Positions 1 to 8,462 are shown, counted from the first letter of the stretch. The stretch is 64,000 nt of DNA from Gammaproteobacteria bacterium (GCA_028868515.1 JAGWUI010000004.1:62001-126000), one strand, 5' to 3'. Made by a program: numbers and translations. The notes: a model not told the origin generated them from the letters alone.

Positions 1-60
1 AAGCGTATTTGTACTGCTGAGACAATGAATGAGTTCATTGTTGAGTTAAAGTGGACATAA
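1..60 (+). CDS. 3' end of an unidentified gene
   Basis: An open frame enters from the left edge and stops at TAA 58-60, giving the last 19 residues of a protein (ending FIVELKWT). Too little is present to name it. The next small gene starts about 8 bases later on the same strand, so the two are probably co-transcribed. Confidence 0.5.
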   Translation, partial: KRICTAETMNEFIVELKWT

Positions 61-68
61 AGGATGAA

Positions 69-257
69 ATGATTATGATGAATTTTGAGATCGAGGAAGC
101 GACAGCTGAGGAAAAGTCAGCGATTGAGCAGCAAGTCCGTTTTGTCGATGATGCCGCTAGGCGAGTTGCTGCTCGAAAGGTCAAAGCAAAAGAAGATGCA
201 AGAGAGGCTCTGCTAGAGAATCTCTCTCGCAAGGGCAAACGAAAACCGAGTCTTTAA
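69..257 (+). CDS. small charged protein of unknown function
   Basis: Encodes about 62 residues. The frame is open from a GTG at 51, but ATG 69 is preferred because AGGA at 61-64 lies just upstream; ATG 75 and 78 are also possible. The product has an acidic N-terminus and a helical, Arg/Lys-rich C-terminus (KEDAREALLENLSRKGKRK), with no signal peptide or membrane segment. It follows the preceding gene closely, so a two-gene operon is likely. The size and tandem layout would fit an antitoxin or a small DNA- or RNA-binding protein, but no family was recognised. Confidence 0.5.
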   Translation: MIMMNFEIEEATAEEKSAIEQQVRFVDDAARRVAARKVKAKEDAREALLENLSRKGKRKPSL

Positions 258-281
258 CGACCACAGGAATACATACTGCTA

Positions 282-1379
282 TTAACTCGCTGATTGAGTG
301 GGTAACGCATGTATGGTCTTTAAATATTGCCCGATTAATCGACCTGCCCATGATTTAGCTCGCCATCCTTCATAATGCGCGCAATGACTGCCGTGCGCAG
401 TTGTGACCAGAATTAAATTCGGCATTTTGCGCATTGTATCGAGATACGGCGCGGCATTTTGAATGTTGCAAACAGGATCATCTTCGGCATTGAGAATCAT
501 CATTGGCACGCTAATGTGTGTGAAAACACGCATAGGGTTGATGTCGTGCGCATATTCTTCATAACTGTTGTAACCTGCGAATTCAAATGCATGACGATGA
601 AATTCACTCAAATTTTTTGAATTGCGTAGGCGATTAAACGTTGAGAGATGTGCGATATGTTTCGTGCGTGGTTCGACAAATTTTCGCAGCAGTTTTTTGG
701 CCATATAACGACTGTAAAATGGCTGAATATGATCAAAGCCCGTATCGGTGTTGTAGCCTGGGCTATAGGCAAAAGCTGCACTTAGAAGTGCTTTCGATCC
801 CATTGTTCCTAAATAACGCACCAATAATCCAGAGCCAGCAGATGAGCCAACGCCGTAGAGTGTTGATTCAGGTAGACGGGCATGAATGATTTCGAGTTGT
901 TCATGCAAATCTGTCACAGACCCAAAAATATTAAACTGTGGCTGAGTCAGTGGGAGATCTGCATGTCCACGACGTACACAAAGCACTATACGCCAGCCTG
1001 TCGTGTTGTGCAGATCTAAGACCAGTTCCTGCATGCTTTTTGGACTACCCGTGAGCGTATGCAATACGACAATCGTAGGCGTCGTTGGCTGTAGTTCATA
1101 ACCCACCCATGCTAATGCTGTCTGACCACCATCACTCATCGTGAGTTGTTCAATGTGGTCATAGGCCTGCACTGCATTATTTTTACGCGCACTTAAAAAC
1201 ATCATCTGTAAATGACCATTGAATAGCCAAGGCGTAGGTCGGTAGACGTGTTGTAGTTGATCAAGGCTATGAATGATTTGACGATTGCGAGAGTTGTCTT
1301 GGCAATAGATGCGTGGTTTCTGTGGGCGAGTTCGGGGTTGATTGGTTGTTTCAGGCAGACTGGTTTGTACTTCAAACAT
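282..1379 (-). CDS. alpha/beta hydrolase, YheT/ABHD-like (COG0429 type)
   Basis: Predicted cytoplasmic hydrolase of 365 residues. The N-terminal P-W-x-x-N-G-H motif (near residues 50-56) is typical of the YheT/ABHD1-3 group. The strand TIVVLHTLTGS is followed by the nucleophile elbow GSSAG at residues 178-182 (Ser180). The probable acid is the Asp in NAEDDP and the probable base is the His in AHGSHCAH. Known members hydrolyse esters or lipids, but no substrate can be assigned. The coding strand is convergent with the small gene at its 3' end. No strong Shine-Dalgarno is seen before the ATG. Confidence 0.75.
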   Translation of the reverse strand: MFEVQTSLPETTNQPRTRPQKPRIYCQDNSRNRQIIHSLDQLQHVYRPTPWLFNGHLQMMFLSARKNNAVQAYDHIEQLTMSDGGQTALAWVGYELQPTTPTIVVLHTLTGSPKSMQELVLDLHNTTGWRIVLCVRRGHADLPLTQPQFNIFGSVTDLHEQLEIIHARLPESTLYGVGSSAGSGLLVRYLGTMGSKALLSAAFAYSPGYNTDTGFDHIQPFYSRYMAKKLLRKFVEPRTKHIAHLSTFNRLRNSKNLSEFHRHAFEFAGYNSYEEYAHDINPMRVFTHISVPMMILNAEDDPVCNIQNAAPYLDTMRKMPNLILVTTAHGSHCAHYEGWRAKSWAGRLIGQYLKTIHALPTQSAS

Positions 1380-1795
1380 ATCGATTCGCTCTATTTCTAG
1401 GTTGACGTGGGCAGTTTAAAAGAGAGTCTAAATAAAGATCTTTGGCATATGTGCTTATAAAGATGATCAATAGATTCTAAAGAGAGGTGGTTGTATATGC
1501 AACTGGTTGCATATTGTGGAGACCGTATTATTACAAAACTCATCAGTCATTTTCGAATCATTCAGTGAGGTGAAAAGCAGTGATTCAGGATGATGATTTT
1601 GGGTGTACTGGCATTTCCTATTTAGTCCTTGTCTCACACTGTAGAGAACTGCCAATGCAACTAGATGACACCTTATGATTAAATCCAACGCGAATAAGAT
1701 GGATATCTGAGTCAGGAAATTTGTGTTTTAAACATTGACTTGAAATAGGGTATTTAAATAGTTTCTACAGATATGATGATGGGAATGACAAACAA
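1380..1795. other. intergenic region between divergent genes, with a 20-bp palindrome
   Basis: No convincing gene is seen here; open frames are short and lack coding character. It separates the divergent hydrolase and acyl-CoA dehydrogenase genes. It contains a near-perfect palindrome at 1495-1514 (9-bp arms ATATGCAAC and GTTGCATAT around TG), which looks like an operator. A TTGACT at 1735-1740 could be a -35 box for the dehydrogenase, but no good -10 was found at the right distance. Confidence 0.4.
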
Positions 1796-2941
1796 ATGAA
1801 TATGCCAAAAAAACGCTGGATGGACTCGGATTTAGAGCTTTATCGAGACTCTGTTCGACGTTTTGTTCAAACTGAGATTGCGGCTCATGGTGAAAAATGG
1901 GCGAAACAGCAACACGTCGATCGTGACGTTTGGAACAAAGCTGGGGCGCTGGGTGTGCTACTGGCAGATGTGCCTGAGGAGTATGGCGGTAGTGGCGGAA
2001 CTTATGCGCATATGGCCGTTTTATTTGAAGAACTTGGTTACGCCAATGATCGCGCTTTTGGTGCCCATGTTCATGCGATTGCAGCACATTATATTCTGAA
2101 TCAAGGAACTGACGAGCAGAAACAAAAATATCTGCCACTTTTGGCTTCAGGCGAAATGGTGGGTGCAATTGCGATGTCAGAACCGGGTGCAGGTTCTGAT
2201 CTTCAAGGTGTGCGCACGCGTGCGGTGCGTGATGGCGATGATTATGTGATTAGCGGTTCAAAGATTTTTATTTCCAATGGCTATCTGGCTGATCTGATTG
2301 TAGTCGTTACTAAAACAAATCCAGATGCTGGCGCAAAAGGTGTGTCGCTGTTTCTGCTAGAAACGAAGAATGCAAAAGGCTTTAAAGTCGGGCGTATTTT
2401 GGAAAAACTCGGTCAAAAAGGTCAAGATACCTGTGAGCTGTATTTTGATGAGGTGCGTGTTCCTGCAGCGAATTTACTTGGTGGAGTGGAAGGGAAGGGC
2501 TTTGCTCACCTAATGAGTGAATTGCCTTATGAACGCTTAATGCTGGGGATTACTGCGATGGCGGTGATTGAGCATGCATTAGAGCTGACCATTGCGTATA
2601 CGCGCGAGCGTAAGGCTTTTGGCAAGCCACTGATTGAGATGCAAAATACACGCTTCAAATTGGCAGATGCAAAAGCACAAGCAGTGATGGCGCGTGCTTT
2701 TGTCGATGAGTGTATTCAGCGAATGGTTGAGGGCGATCTAGATACGGTAACCGCTTCTATCGTCAAACTGAATTTGAGTGAGCTGGAGTGTAAGATCATT
2801 GATGAGTGTCTCCAGTTCTTTGGCGGCTATGGTTATATGCTGGAATATCCGATTACTCAGATGTACGCGGATGCGCGTGTCCAACGGATTTACGGTGGAG
2901 CGAGTGAGATTATGAAAGAGATCATTGCGCGTTCATTGTAA
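1796..2941 (+). CDS. acyl-CoA dehydrogenase (long-chain/isovaleryl-type active site)
   Basis: FAD-dependent acyl-CoA dehydrogenase of 381 residues, which introduces the alpha,beta double bond in an acyl-CoA and passes electrons to ETF. Visible family signatures include AMSEPGAGSDLQG, the ERKAFGKPL region and the C-terminal QRIYGGASEIMKEIIARSL. In medium- and short-chain enzymes the catalytic Glu lies in the C-terminal IYEGT motif. Here that position is Gly, and a Glu is present at residue 246 in LPYERL, as in long-chain and isovaleryl-CoA dehydrogenases. The substrate is probably long or branched acyl-CoA. It is a single-gene unit with a terminator downstream. Confidence 0.88.
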   Translation: MNMPKKRWMDSDLELYRDSVRRFVQTEIAAHGEKWAKQQHVDRDVWNKAGALGVLLADVPEEYGGSGGTYAHMAVLFEELGYANDRAFGAHVHAIAAHYILNQGTDEQKQKYLPLLASGEMVGAIAMSEPGAGSDLQGVRTRAVRDGDDYVISGSKIFISNGYLADLIVVVTKTNPDAGAKGVSLFLLETKNAKGFKVGRILEKLGQKGQDTCELYFDEVRVPAANLLGGVEGKGFAHLMSELPYERLMLGITAMAVIEHALELTIAYTRERKAFGKPLIEMQNTRFKLADAKAQAVMARAFVDECIQRMVEGDLDTVTASIVKLNLSELECKIIDECLQFFGGYGYMLEYPITQMYADARVQRIYGGASEIMKEIIARSL

Positions 2942-2984
2942 GTAACTGATATGGATTGTTGACAGGCAATCCATCAGGCAACAA

Positions 2985-3018
2985 AAAGCCCTAAAGCATT
3001 TTGCTCTAGGGCTTTTTT
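2985..3018 (+). terminator. rho-independent terminator
   Basis: The arms AAAGCCCTA (2985-2993) and TAGGGCTTT (3007-3015) form a stem followed by a T-run. It lies between convergent genes and ends the acyl-CoA dehydrogenase transcript. Confidence 0.85.
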
Positions 3019-3059
3019 GTTTTATAGAGAATTGTAGATGACTATTGCCACATCACTCG

Positions 3060-3884
3060 TTAATTTACTCTCTCAGATTCACCAATTTGCACCGACAACA
3101 TGGTGATCGAACCTCCTTCCACGCCATCGACTAATTCGAGAATCGGATCATCTTCGGTCATCAGTGCAGCGATATATAAGAATGGCAAATAGTGTTCTGC
3201 GGTCGGTACACTCAGCGCGGCTCCTGACAATGCATGATAATTTGCTAGGGCATTGACATCGTGGACATGAAGCAAACGCTTCACTTCATGATTAAAAGTA
3301 AGCGCCCAAGGATAGGCTGGTGCACCAGCCTGCCAGTTCATCACACCTAGATTGTGAACCACATTACCGCTGCCCATAATCAAGATACCTTGTTCGCGAA
3401 GTGGCGCTAGACGACGTGCCAGTTGTACATGTTGATCTGGTGTTAAGGTGGCATCGATACTGAGTTGTACGATTGGCACATCCGCTTCGGGATAAACATG
3501 AGCCAGCACCGACCATGCTCCATGATCTAGCCCCCATCCCTGATCAAGGGTTACGGGTGTCGGCTCAAGCAGATTTGCCACTTGAGTTGCAAGTTCGGCA
3601 TCGCCACGTGCTGGATAGCGAAAATCAAACAATGCTTGCGGAAAGCCGCCAAAATCATGAATGGTCTTTGGATGTTGCATCGCAGTTACGGCTGTGCCTC
3701 GGGTATACCAATGTGCCGAAATCATCAGGATCGCTTTCGGCCGAGGCCAGTGTTGACTGAGTGTTCGCCATACTTCGGTATAGCGATTATGTTCAAGCGT
3801 GTTCATCGGGCTGCCGTGACCAAGAAAGACTACGGGCATTTTTGGAGCAAATGGTGCGGTATCTTGAGTCACGATGATTCTCAT
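3060..3884 (-). CDS. ygiD: extradiol ring-cleavage dioxygenase, DODA/YgiD family (LigB fold)
   Basis: A 274-residue class III extradiol dioxygenase-like protein. Signatures are FLGHGSPMN at the N-terminus, MISAHWY near residue 57, GLDHGAWS mid-protein and GSGNVVHNLG, which supply the His residues for the metal site. E. coli YgiD of this family is a Zn-dependent 4,5-DOPA dioxygenase; the physiological substrate here is unknown. The ATG used gives a 15-residue leader before MPVVFLGHGSP, so an internal start at residue 16 is possible. Neither start has a clear Shine-Dalgarno. The downstream end faces the acyl-CoA dehydrogenase. Confidence 0.85.
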   Translation of the reverse strand: MRIIVTQDTAPFAPKMPVVFLGHGSPMNTLEHNRYTEVWRTLSQHWPRPKAILMISAHWYTRGTAVTAMQHPKTIHDFGGFPQALFDFRYPARGDAELATQVANLLEPTPVTLDQGWGLDHGAWSVLAHVYPEADVPIVQLSIDATLTPDQHVQLARRLAPLREQGILIMGSGNVVHNLGVMNWQAGAPAYPWALTFNHEVKRLLHVHDVNALANYHALSGAALSVPTAEHYLPFLYIAALMTEDDPILELVDGVEGGSITMLSVQIGESERVN

Positions 3885-3945
3885 CAGGGAATAGATGGTT
3901 TATTTGCGTCAAGATCAATGAACCTTGACGCAAGCTATAACCACG

Positions 3946-4524
3946 TTATTTGGATAAACCAATTTGCTGCATGAAGGAGAGGTTGTCCCAGAATAGATAT
4001 TCCTCATCCATCTTGCCGTTGACCCAATGACCGATGGTCGCCATTTTGAGTTTGAAATGCTTACCAGTTGGAGGAATGGTTTTGCCACCGCCAATAGGCA
4101 TTGGTTGAGTAAAAGTTCCTTCCATTTCACCGATCACAGCCGTCCATTCATGGGCGGCAATGCGCACAGGATGAGTCTTGATCTTGGTATCAGGTGCAAA
4201 GACGAATTGTTTTTTTAGCTCTGCAATGTGGTCAGGAATACCCGTAGTGGTATGACCATCTGGATAGTGAACCACGATATTGTCGGCATGGCTTTCGCTG
4301 AGACGATCCCACTTTTGATGACTGTAGACATCGAAATCTAGCGTATCGAATTTAACCAGTTGCGCTTGACCAATTTTTTCGGCTTGTTGATATTGAGCAA
4401 GTGCTTCGGCTGCTGTTTTGGCAGGCATGGCTTTATTCGGTGCGGGTTCGGCGAAACTGGAGGAGGTGAGCAGCATGAGTACGCTGCCGAGAGTCACACA
4501 AGAAGCTGTTAATTTTTTCATCAT
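3946..4524 (-). CDS. secreted SnoaL-like (NTF2-fold) protein
   Basis: A 192-residue protein with a clear signal peptide (MMKK...TSSSFA, cleavage near residue 25). The mature part matches the SnoaL/ester-cyclase type of NTF2 fold: NIVVHYPDG, a central Trp-containing strand, and the C-terminal GKMDEEYLFWDNLSFMQQIGL, which is characteristic of SnoaL proteins. The family includes polyketide cyclases and many stress-related proteins of unknown function, and a periplasmic location is inferred from the signal. It lies just downstream of an AraC-type gene on the same strand but with about 150 bp between them. Confidence 0.75.
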   Translation of the reverse strand: MMKKLTASCVTLGSVLMLLTSSSFAEPAPNKAMPAKTAAEALAQYQQAEKIGQAQLVKFDTLDFDVYSHQKWDRLSESHADNIVVHYPDGHTTTGIPDHIAELKKQFVFAPDTKIKTHPVRIAAHEWTAVIGEMEGTFTQPMPIGGGKTIPPTGKHFKLKMATIGHWVNGKMDEEYLFWDNLSFMQQIGLSK

Positions 4525-4679
4525 GAGTATCCCTTCGAGATTGATTCAAAATTATTTTTTTACAGCAGGTAGCGCATGAAGATTAGCACGAAAGATTTGT
4601 GTTCATTGGTATTTTTTGTACATTTTTTATTCTAGTTGGTTTTTGATTATATCATTGATATAAAAATATTATTTTGATC

Positions 4680-5696
4680 TTAGATTTGTTTGCTGCGTAG
4701 TCGCTCTTGATGTGGTGTTGATCCCGTCCAGCGCTTATAGGCGCGGGTAAAGGCACTCTGATCGGAGTAACCCAAAAGCTGCGCAATATCACTGAGCTGA
4801 ATATCTTGCTGTAAATATTGCCAACACAATTGTTGACGCACCTCATCGAGTGCTTGCTGAAAGGTTGTACCGTTGTCCAGTAATCGGCGTTGTACTGTTC
4901 GGATGCTTAAATGCAGTCGATTTGCAAGCTCATCAACATGAGGTTGTCCATCTTGACAGAGTTGTGCCAGATGCTGATGCACGCGGTGCATGAATTCATC
5001 GGTTTTTGGAAGAGCCTGTAATGCCTGATCTGCTTGTTGTTGCAGGATATCGAGCAGTGTTTTGTCGGGCTGCGAGATCGGAATGCTGAGATAAGTCGCA
5101 GGAAAAACAACACTTGCCCAACACTGATGGAAATGAACTGGACAGCCATAGTAACGTTCGAAAGGCTCTATGGAGGGTGGAGTCTGTATCAGATTGACTT
5201 GGAACGGCGGTAAGGATTGATTCTCCTGACTCACCAATTGCCGAGAGAACTGGACAAGAATTGCAATCCCGAGTTCCAGCACAAGCGGATCAATTTTTGG
5301 ATCATGTTCCCAGCGCAGTTCGATCGTATCATGCCGAGCCAATACCTGCATATCTTCGACAGCGGTGATAATCAGCTTCCGATAACGGCGTAGACAGGCC
5401 AATGCTTCCGCCATATTAGAACAGGCATGCAATAGATAACCCACAACACCCAGATGCCCAGTTCGGATCATACTGGCGATTTGCAGTGTTATATCAGGCT
5501 CTTGGATATGATTAGCGAGTTGCCTTAGGATGGCTGCAAATTGCAGGACTGGCACGGCTTGCCCAGTGGTTTGAGCATGTGTGATGACGGCGATATGATC
5601 TGGCGTAAATACATCGGACAGCAGCAATCCTCGCGATTGCATATACTGCGCCACGAGCTGGAGATGACCACCGTTAATGACAATGTCCGTTTTCAT
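4680..5696 (-). CDS. AraC-family transcriptional regulator (OruR/ArgR-like architecture)
   Basis: Regulator of about 338 residues. The N-terminal 200 residues look like the arabinose-binding-like regulatory domain (PF12625 type). The C-terminal ~100 residues carry two helix-turn-helix motifs (LANRLHLSIRTVQRRL and IAQLLGYSDQSAFTRAYKRWTGSTPHQER). The frame opens at a TTG at 5732, but ATG 5696 gives a normal family length. It is divergent from the PF10118 gene starting at 5779, the usual layout for a regulator and its target. The inducer is unknown. Confidence 0.85.
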   Translation of the reverse strand: MKTDIVINGGHLQLVAQYMQSRGLLLSDVFTPDHIAVITHAQTTGQAVPVLQFAAILRQLANHIQEPDITLQIASMIRTGHLGVVGYLLHACSNMAEALACLRRYRKLIITAVEDMQVLARHDTIELRWEHDPKIDPLVLELGIAILVQFSRQLVSQENQSLPPFQVNLIQTPPSIEPFERYYGCPVHFHQCWASVVFPATYLSIPISQPDKTLLDILQQQADQALQALPKTDEFMHRVHQHLAQLCQDGQPHVDELANRLHLSIRTVQRRLLDNGTTFQQALDEVRQQLCWQYLQQDIQLSDIAQLLGYSDQSAFTRAYKRWTGSTPHQERLRSKQI

Positions 5697-5703
5697 GACG
5701 TGA

Positions 5704-5732
5704 TTTGTATAGAATTTGGCGAAGCCTGTCAA
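5704..5732 (-). promoter_or_regulatory. candidate promoter of the AraC-type gene
   Basis: On the minus strand a perfect TTGACA (5732-5727) is followed after 17 bases by TACAAA (5709-5704). Transcription would start within a few bases of ATG 5696, implying a very short or absent leader. That would explain why no Shine-Dalgarno is visible. This is inference from consensus matching only. Confidence 0.35.
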
Positions 5733-5778
5733 AACATTTTTTTAGAAAGTAGCAATACTGATCACATAGAAACAAGTT

Positions 5779-6693
5779 ATGGCAGAACAACTCATGAATA
5801 GTGCAGTCCTTTCTCACGATCATATCGCCCGTTATCACGCCGACATGCAAGTGCGTCGTGATCTCGATTTTAAACTTGCAGATCATATGTCTCGCTTCTG
5901 GTTTGGCGGCAATCCGATCAAGACTCGTTTATTTGATGCCTTAAGTCTGACCTTTCCTGATGGTGAGCGTTATTTTATTAGCAGTGTGCGTTTATTCCGT
6001 GATCAGATCACTGATCCAGAGTTGAAGGCTCGTGTTGCTGATTTCATTAAACAGGAAGCCCAGCACGGGATTGCTCATGATCATATGAATCAGCAGATGA
6101 TTGAGCAGGGGATGCCTTTGGATAAGATGCTTGGTTTTCTCAAAGGTCATTTCGATGCCATGCTGAAAAACCGCAGCCCTGAGTACAATATTGCGATCAC
6201 GGCGGCAAGTGAGCATCTAACAGCATTGATGGCGGAGTGTTTTTATAGCAATAAAGCGACTTTGGCTGAAGTAGAGCCTCATGTTCGCGCACTCTTTGCT
6301 TGGCATGCGATTGAAGAAATGGAACATCGTGATGTGGCTTTTGATGTCATGCAAGATGTTGCGCAAGTGCCTTACTACATGCGTGCTAGTGCGCTGGTTG
6401 TCACTAGTATGTTGATGACTGGATTTACGCTTTATCGTGCTAATCTCATGCTCAAAACGGACGGATTTAGCGCACGTGAGCGCGTCAAATTGATTCGTGA
6501 AGGCGTGTCTTGGGCACTCGGTAAAAAAGGCATTCTGACTGCAATGAAGAAACCTTATCTGGATTGGTTCCGTCGAGACTTCCATCCAAGCCAACATCCT
6601 GTCGTGGCGCAATATCCAGTTTGGGTTGAAACACTTGCGAAAACGGGCGATCCAATTGCTGCGGGTGAGGCGTTTTGGGCGGCTGGACGATAG
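5779..6693 (+). CDS. metal-dependent hydrolase-like protein, PF10118/COG3687 family
   Basis: A 304-residue helical protein. The features fit the family annotated as predicted metal-dependent hydrolase: RYFISSVRLFRDQITDPELK, a His/Glu-rich set EAQHGIAHDHMN, ASEHLTALMAE and WHAIEEMEHRDVAFDVM. The spacing of Glu and His over a four-helix bundle resembles di-iron proteins, so a ferritin-like oxygenase role is equally plausible. The reaction is unknown. It is transcribed away from the AraC-type regulator, which probably controls it, and a terminator follows. ATG 5794 (MNSAVLSHDH) is an alternative start. Confidence 0.75.
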   Translation: MAEQLMNSAVLSHDHIARYHADMQVRRDLDFKLADHMSRFWFGGNPIKTRLFDALSLTFPDGERYFISSVRLFRDQITDPELKARVADFIKQEAQHGIAHDHMNQQMIEQGMPLDKMLGFLKGHFDAMLKNRSPEYNIAITAASEHLTALMAECFYSNKATLAEVEPHVRALFAWHAIEEMEHRDVAFDVMQDVAQVPYYMRASALVVTSMLMTGFTLYRANLMLKTDGFSARERVKLIREGVSWALGKKGILTAMKKPYLDWFRRDFHPSQHPVVAQYPVWVETLAKTGDPIAAGEAFWAAGR

Positions 6694-6716
6694 GTAGGCA
6701 AGCTATTTCTTTCGGT

Positions 6717-6747
6717 AAAAGGCTAACTTTTAGAGTTAGTCTTTTTT
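6717..6747 (+). terminator. rho-independent terminator
   Basis: CTAACT (6723-6728) pairs with AGTTAG (6734-6739), extended by G-T and A-T pairs and followed by a T-run. It ends the PF10118 gene and marks roughly the left edge of the island. Confidence 0.75.
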
Positions 6748-6796
6748 GTCAGAATCCTTAAATTTAACTGAGCGCGAAAGATTACATACACAAATC

Positions 6797-7447
6797 TTAA
6801 AAGCTCTGAGATTTCTGCATAGGGGGTAATAAAGATGACGCTTTTCTACCAAAGCACTCTGGACCAAATTCCATTAGTACCAGTTTTTTCACATTTTCCG
6901 CTTGGAGGTGCTTCATAAGTCCGAACTCCTTAACATAATTGACTAAGCCAGTTCGCCCTTCTTCATTGAAAAGAATATTTAAGCCGATAACAATAAGTTC
7001 AGATTCAGTGAGCTGTGCTCTAAAGAATTTAGTATTTGAATATCTTATACTTGGAGACTTACTCATTGATTGATTCTTGAGAATGCTGTGAACCATTCTG
7101 TAGTATGGAGCTAAAGTTTTTCCCAAATTACGATTAAATTTTTCTTGAATGTCACCGCTTACAGATATGGCATTTTGAAAATTGCCAGAATGCTTGATAT
7201 GGTGGTTATTTAGAAACTCAGAAATATATTTTTCATTTTCATGTTTAAATTCCATTGATTCTTTAAAGCCACTACTGTTGGTGTTTCTTTGGATGGTATG
7301 CATCCCAAAAACTTTAGCATCCAAGAAAGCTTTACCTTTGTATTCATCATTATTGTTGAAGGCAATCCGATCACTATTCGGGCTGAAAATCGTAGAATAA
7401 CCGCACAAGCAACAAGTAATTCTTGACGGTCTTGGTTTCATAACCAT
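6797..7447 (-). CDS. putative phage abortive-infection-like protein (putAbiC C-terminal region)
   Basis: A 216-residue protein. The C-terminal half (YYRMVHSILKNQ ... KFFRAQLTESELIVIGLN ... YVKEFGLMKHL) resembles the C-terminal part of the putAbiC family (PF16872 type), in which a YFR-x-L-Y helix is followed by RAQLS-x-x-E-L. The N-terminus has a CxxC (CCLCGY) rather than the two membrane helices of full-length family members. GAGG upstream of ATG 7447 is a good ribosome site, so this is an intact short gene rather than a random fragment. A role in phage resistance is inferred from family naming only. Confidence 0.55.
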   Translation of the reverse strand: MVMKPRPSRITCCLCGYSTIFSPNSDRIAFNNNDEYKGKAFLDAKVFGMHTIQRNTNSSGFKESMEFKHENEKYISEFLNNHHIKHSGNFQNAISVSGDIQEKFNRNLGKTLAPYYRMVHSILKNQSMSKSPSIRYSNTKFFRAQLTESELIVIGLNILFNEEGRTGLVNYVKEFGLMKHLQAENVKKLVLMEFGPECFGRKASSLLPPMQKSQSF

Positions 7448-7638
7448 GCAAATTATCCTCTTTATTCAGTTCGTATAGCGTCAAACACCTAAATACGCAC
7501 GCAGTTCGTAATCAAGAAGCTGTAAATCGTTCTGCGCTTACCAAGTCTGCCGCACATGGCAATAGCAAGTCCAGCCTGAAAGATAAACTGGATAGCAAGG
7601 CGGCTGGACTACGACAGTCAGGTGGACAAGCCGCATAA
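7444..7638 (+). pseudogene. relic 3' end of an unknown gene
   Basis: A frame open from 7444 to TAA 7636-7638 has coding-like composition in its second half (ending LDSKAAGLRQSGGQAA) and is followed immediately by a strong terminator. It has no start codon or ribosome site and abuts the divergent gene at 7447. It looks like the tail of a gene whose front was lost in a rearrangement. The family was not recognised. Confidence 0.35.
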
Positions 7639-7640
7639 CA

Positions 7641-7674
7641 GAAACTCTCCACGGCGTGGAGAGTTTCCTTTTAA
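7641..7674 (+). terminator. strong rho-independent terminator
   Basis: A perfect 11-bp stem GAAACTCTCCA / TGGAGAGTTTC (7641-7651, 7657-7667) around CGGCG, followed by CCTTTT. It directly follows the relic frame. Confidence 0.8.
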
Positions 7675-7699
7675 ATATTTTTTGATTGCTCGTAAAGTA

Positions 7700-7731
7700 C
7701 GACACAACCTGTCGCCCTTCATTCTTATAAT
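7700..7731 (+). promoter_or_regulatory. putative WYL-regulon operator/promoter, copy 1
   Basis: CGACACAACCTGTCG (7700-7714; arms CGACA and TGTCG) lies exactly 11 bp before a consensus -10 TATAAT (7726-7731). No good -35 is present, so the palindrome occupies the -35 region. It drives the small membrane-protein gene at 7780. The same arrangement recurs at 8606 and 11557. Confidence 0.65.
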
Positions 7732-7779
7732 GCTTTCAAGACATCATAATTTGGTCAAAGTGCATCTTAGGAGAGCATC

Positions 7780-8148
7780 ATGGGCTTTGGTATTTTGTTA
7801 GACATCATCCTTGCCTTGTTTATTGCATCATATGCAAACAGCAAAGGTAGATCGTTTGGGCTGTGGTTTGTCATTTCGGTCGTTCTAGATCCACTCATCG
7901 GATTTATTCTGCTGCAAGTGAGTTCGTTCATATCGAACGCTTTTACACGTCAGGTTGAACCAGAGGTTGTTCAGACACATCCTCGGACGATCTATGCTGA
8001 TGAGCTTGAGTATGATGTTTCGTCTGATGAGCTTTATCGTCAGTCTGAAAAGTTGTATCAGCAAGCTGCCAAACTGCGGGAGCTTGCTGATCGTGCTGAA
8101 TCAAATTCCAATAAAAGATCGCAGAAAACATTGCCTATGTTCAGATAG
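7780..8148 (+). CDS. small membrane protein of unknown function
   Basis: A 122-residue protein with two hydrophobic helices in the first ~55 residues (GILLDIILALFIASYANSK and GLWFVISVVLDPLIGFILL), then a charged, helical cytoplasmic tail with a coiled-coil-like stretch (SSDELYRQSEKLYQQAAKLRELADRAES). AGGAG sits about 7 bases before the ATG. Its promoter carries copy 1 of the island palindrome shared with the WYL regulator gene, so it is probably in that regulon. No known family was recognised. A membrane effector or accessory protein of a defence system is possible but unproven. Confidence 0.65.
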   Translation: MGFGILLDIILALFIASYANSKGRSFGLWFVISVVLDPLIGFILLQVSSFISNAFTRQVEPEVVQTHPRTIYADELEYDVSSDELYRQSEKLYQQAAKLRELADRAESNSNKRSQKTLPMFR

Positions 8149-8213
8149 AGGTTGGATCAGAAAGTAAACTAAATAAGATGTGGTTTAGCTAGGTTGGTTT
8201 TGATTATGGCTTG

Positions 8214-8462
8214 TTATTCAGCATCTCTCAGATTTTCTTGGAGAAGATCGGCGACAGGTACATCTAGGGCGATGGCTAATTTTTCTAAATTATCCAATGA
8301 TATATTTCGCTTTAATCGTTCAACATGTGCTACAAATGTACGATCAAGACCAGAAACCAATGCGAGTGCATCTTGAGACAAGCCGCGCTTGGCACGCAGA
8401 AATTTTAAATTTAGCGCTAACAATTCACGAATGTTTGGTCGTTGCTTAATTTGAGTATCCAC
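8214..8462 (-). CDS. XRE-family helix-turn-helix regulator
   Basis: An 82-residue DNA-binding protein, essentially a single Cro/CI-type domain: LALNLKFLRAKRGLSQDALALVSGLDRTFVAHVERLKRN followed by NLEKLAIALDVPVADLL. Size and sequence resemble controller (C) proteins of restriction-modification loci and small antitoxin-type repressors, but no restriction gene is adjacent. It is divergent from the WYL regulator gene, sharing an upstream region of about 200 bp, so cross-control of the two is possible. Confidence 0.8.
   Translation of the reverse strand: MDTQIKQRPNIRELLALNLKFLRAKRGLSQDALALVSGLDRTFVAHVERLKRNISLDNLEKLAIALDVPVADLLQENLRDAE

Noticed and set aside
1467-1688. 73-residue minus-strand frame upstream of the acyl-CoA dehydrogenase
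   Set aside because: No ribosome site, low coding character, no recognisable domain.
6748-6800. Left att site of the island
   Set aside because: No copy of the tRNA-Asn 3' end in the expected orientation was found here, so the left edge remains undefined.
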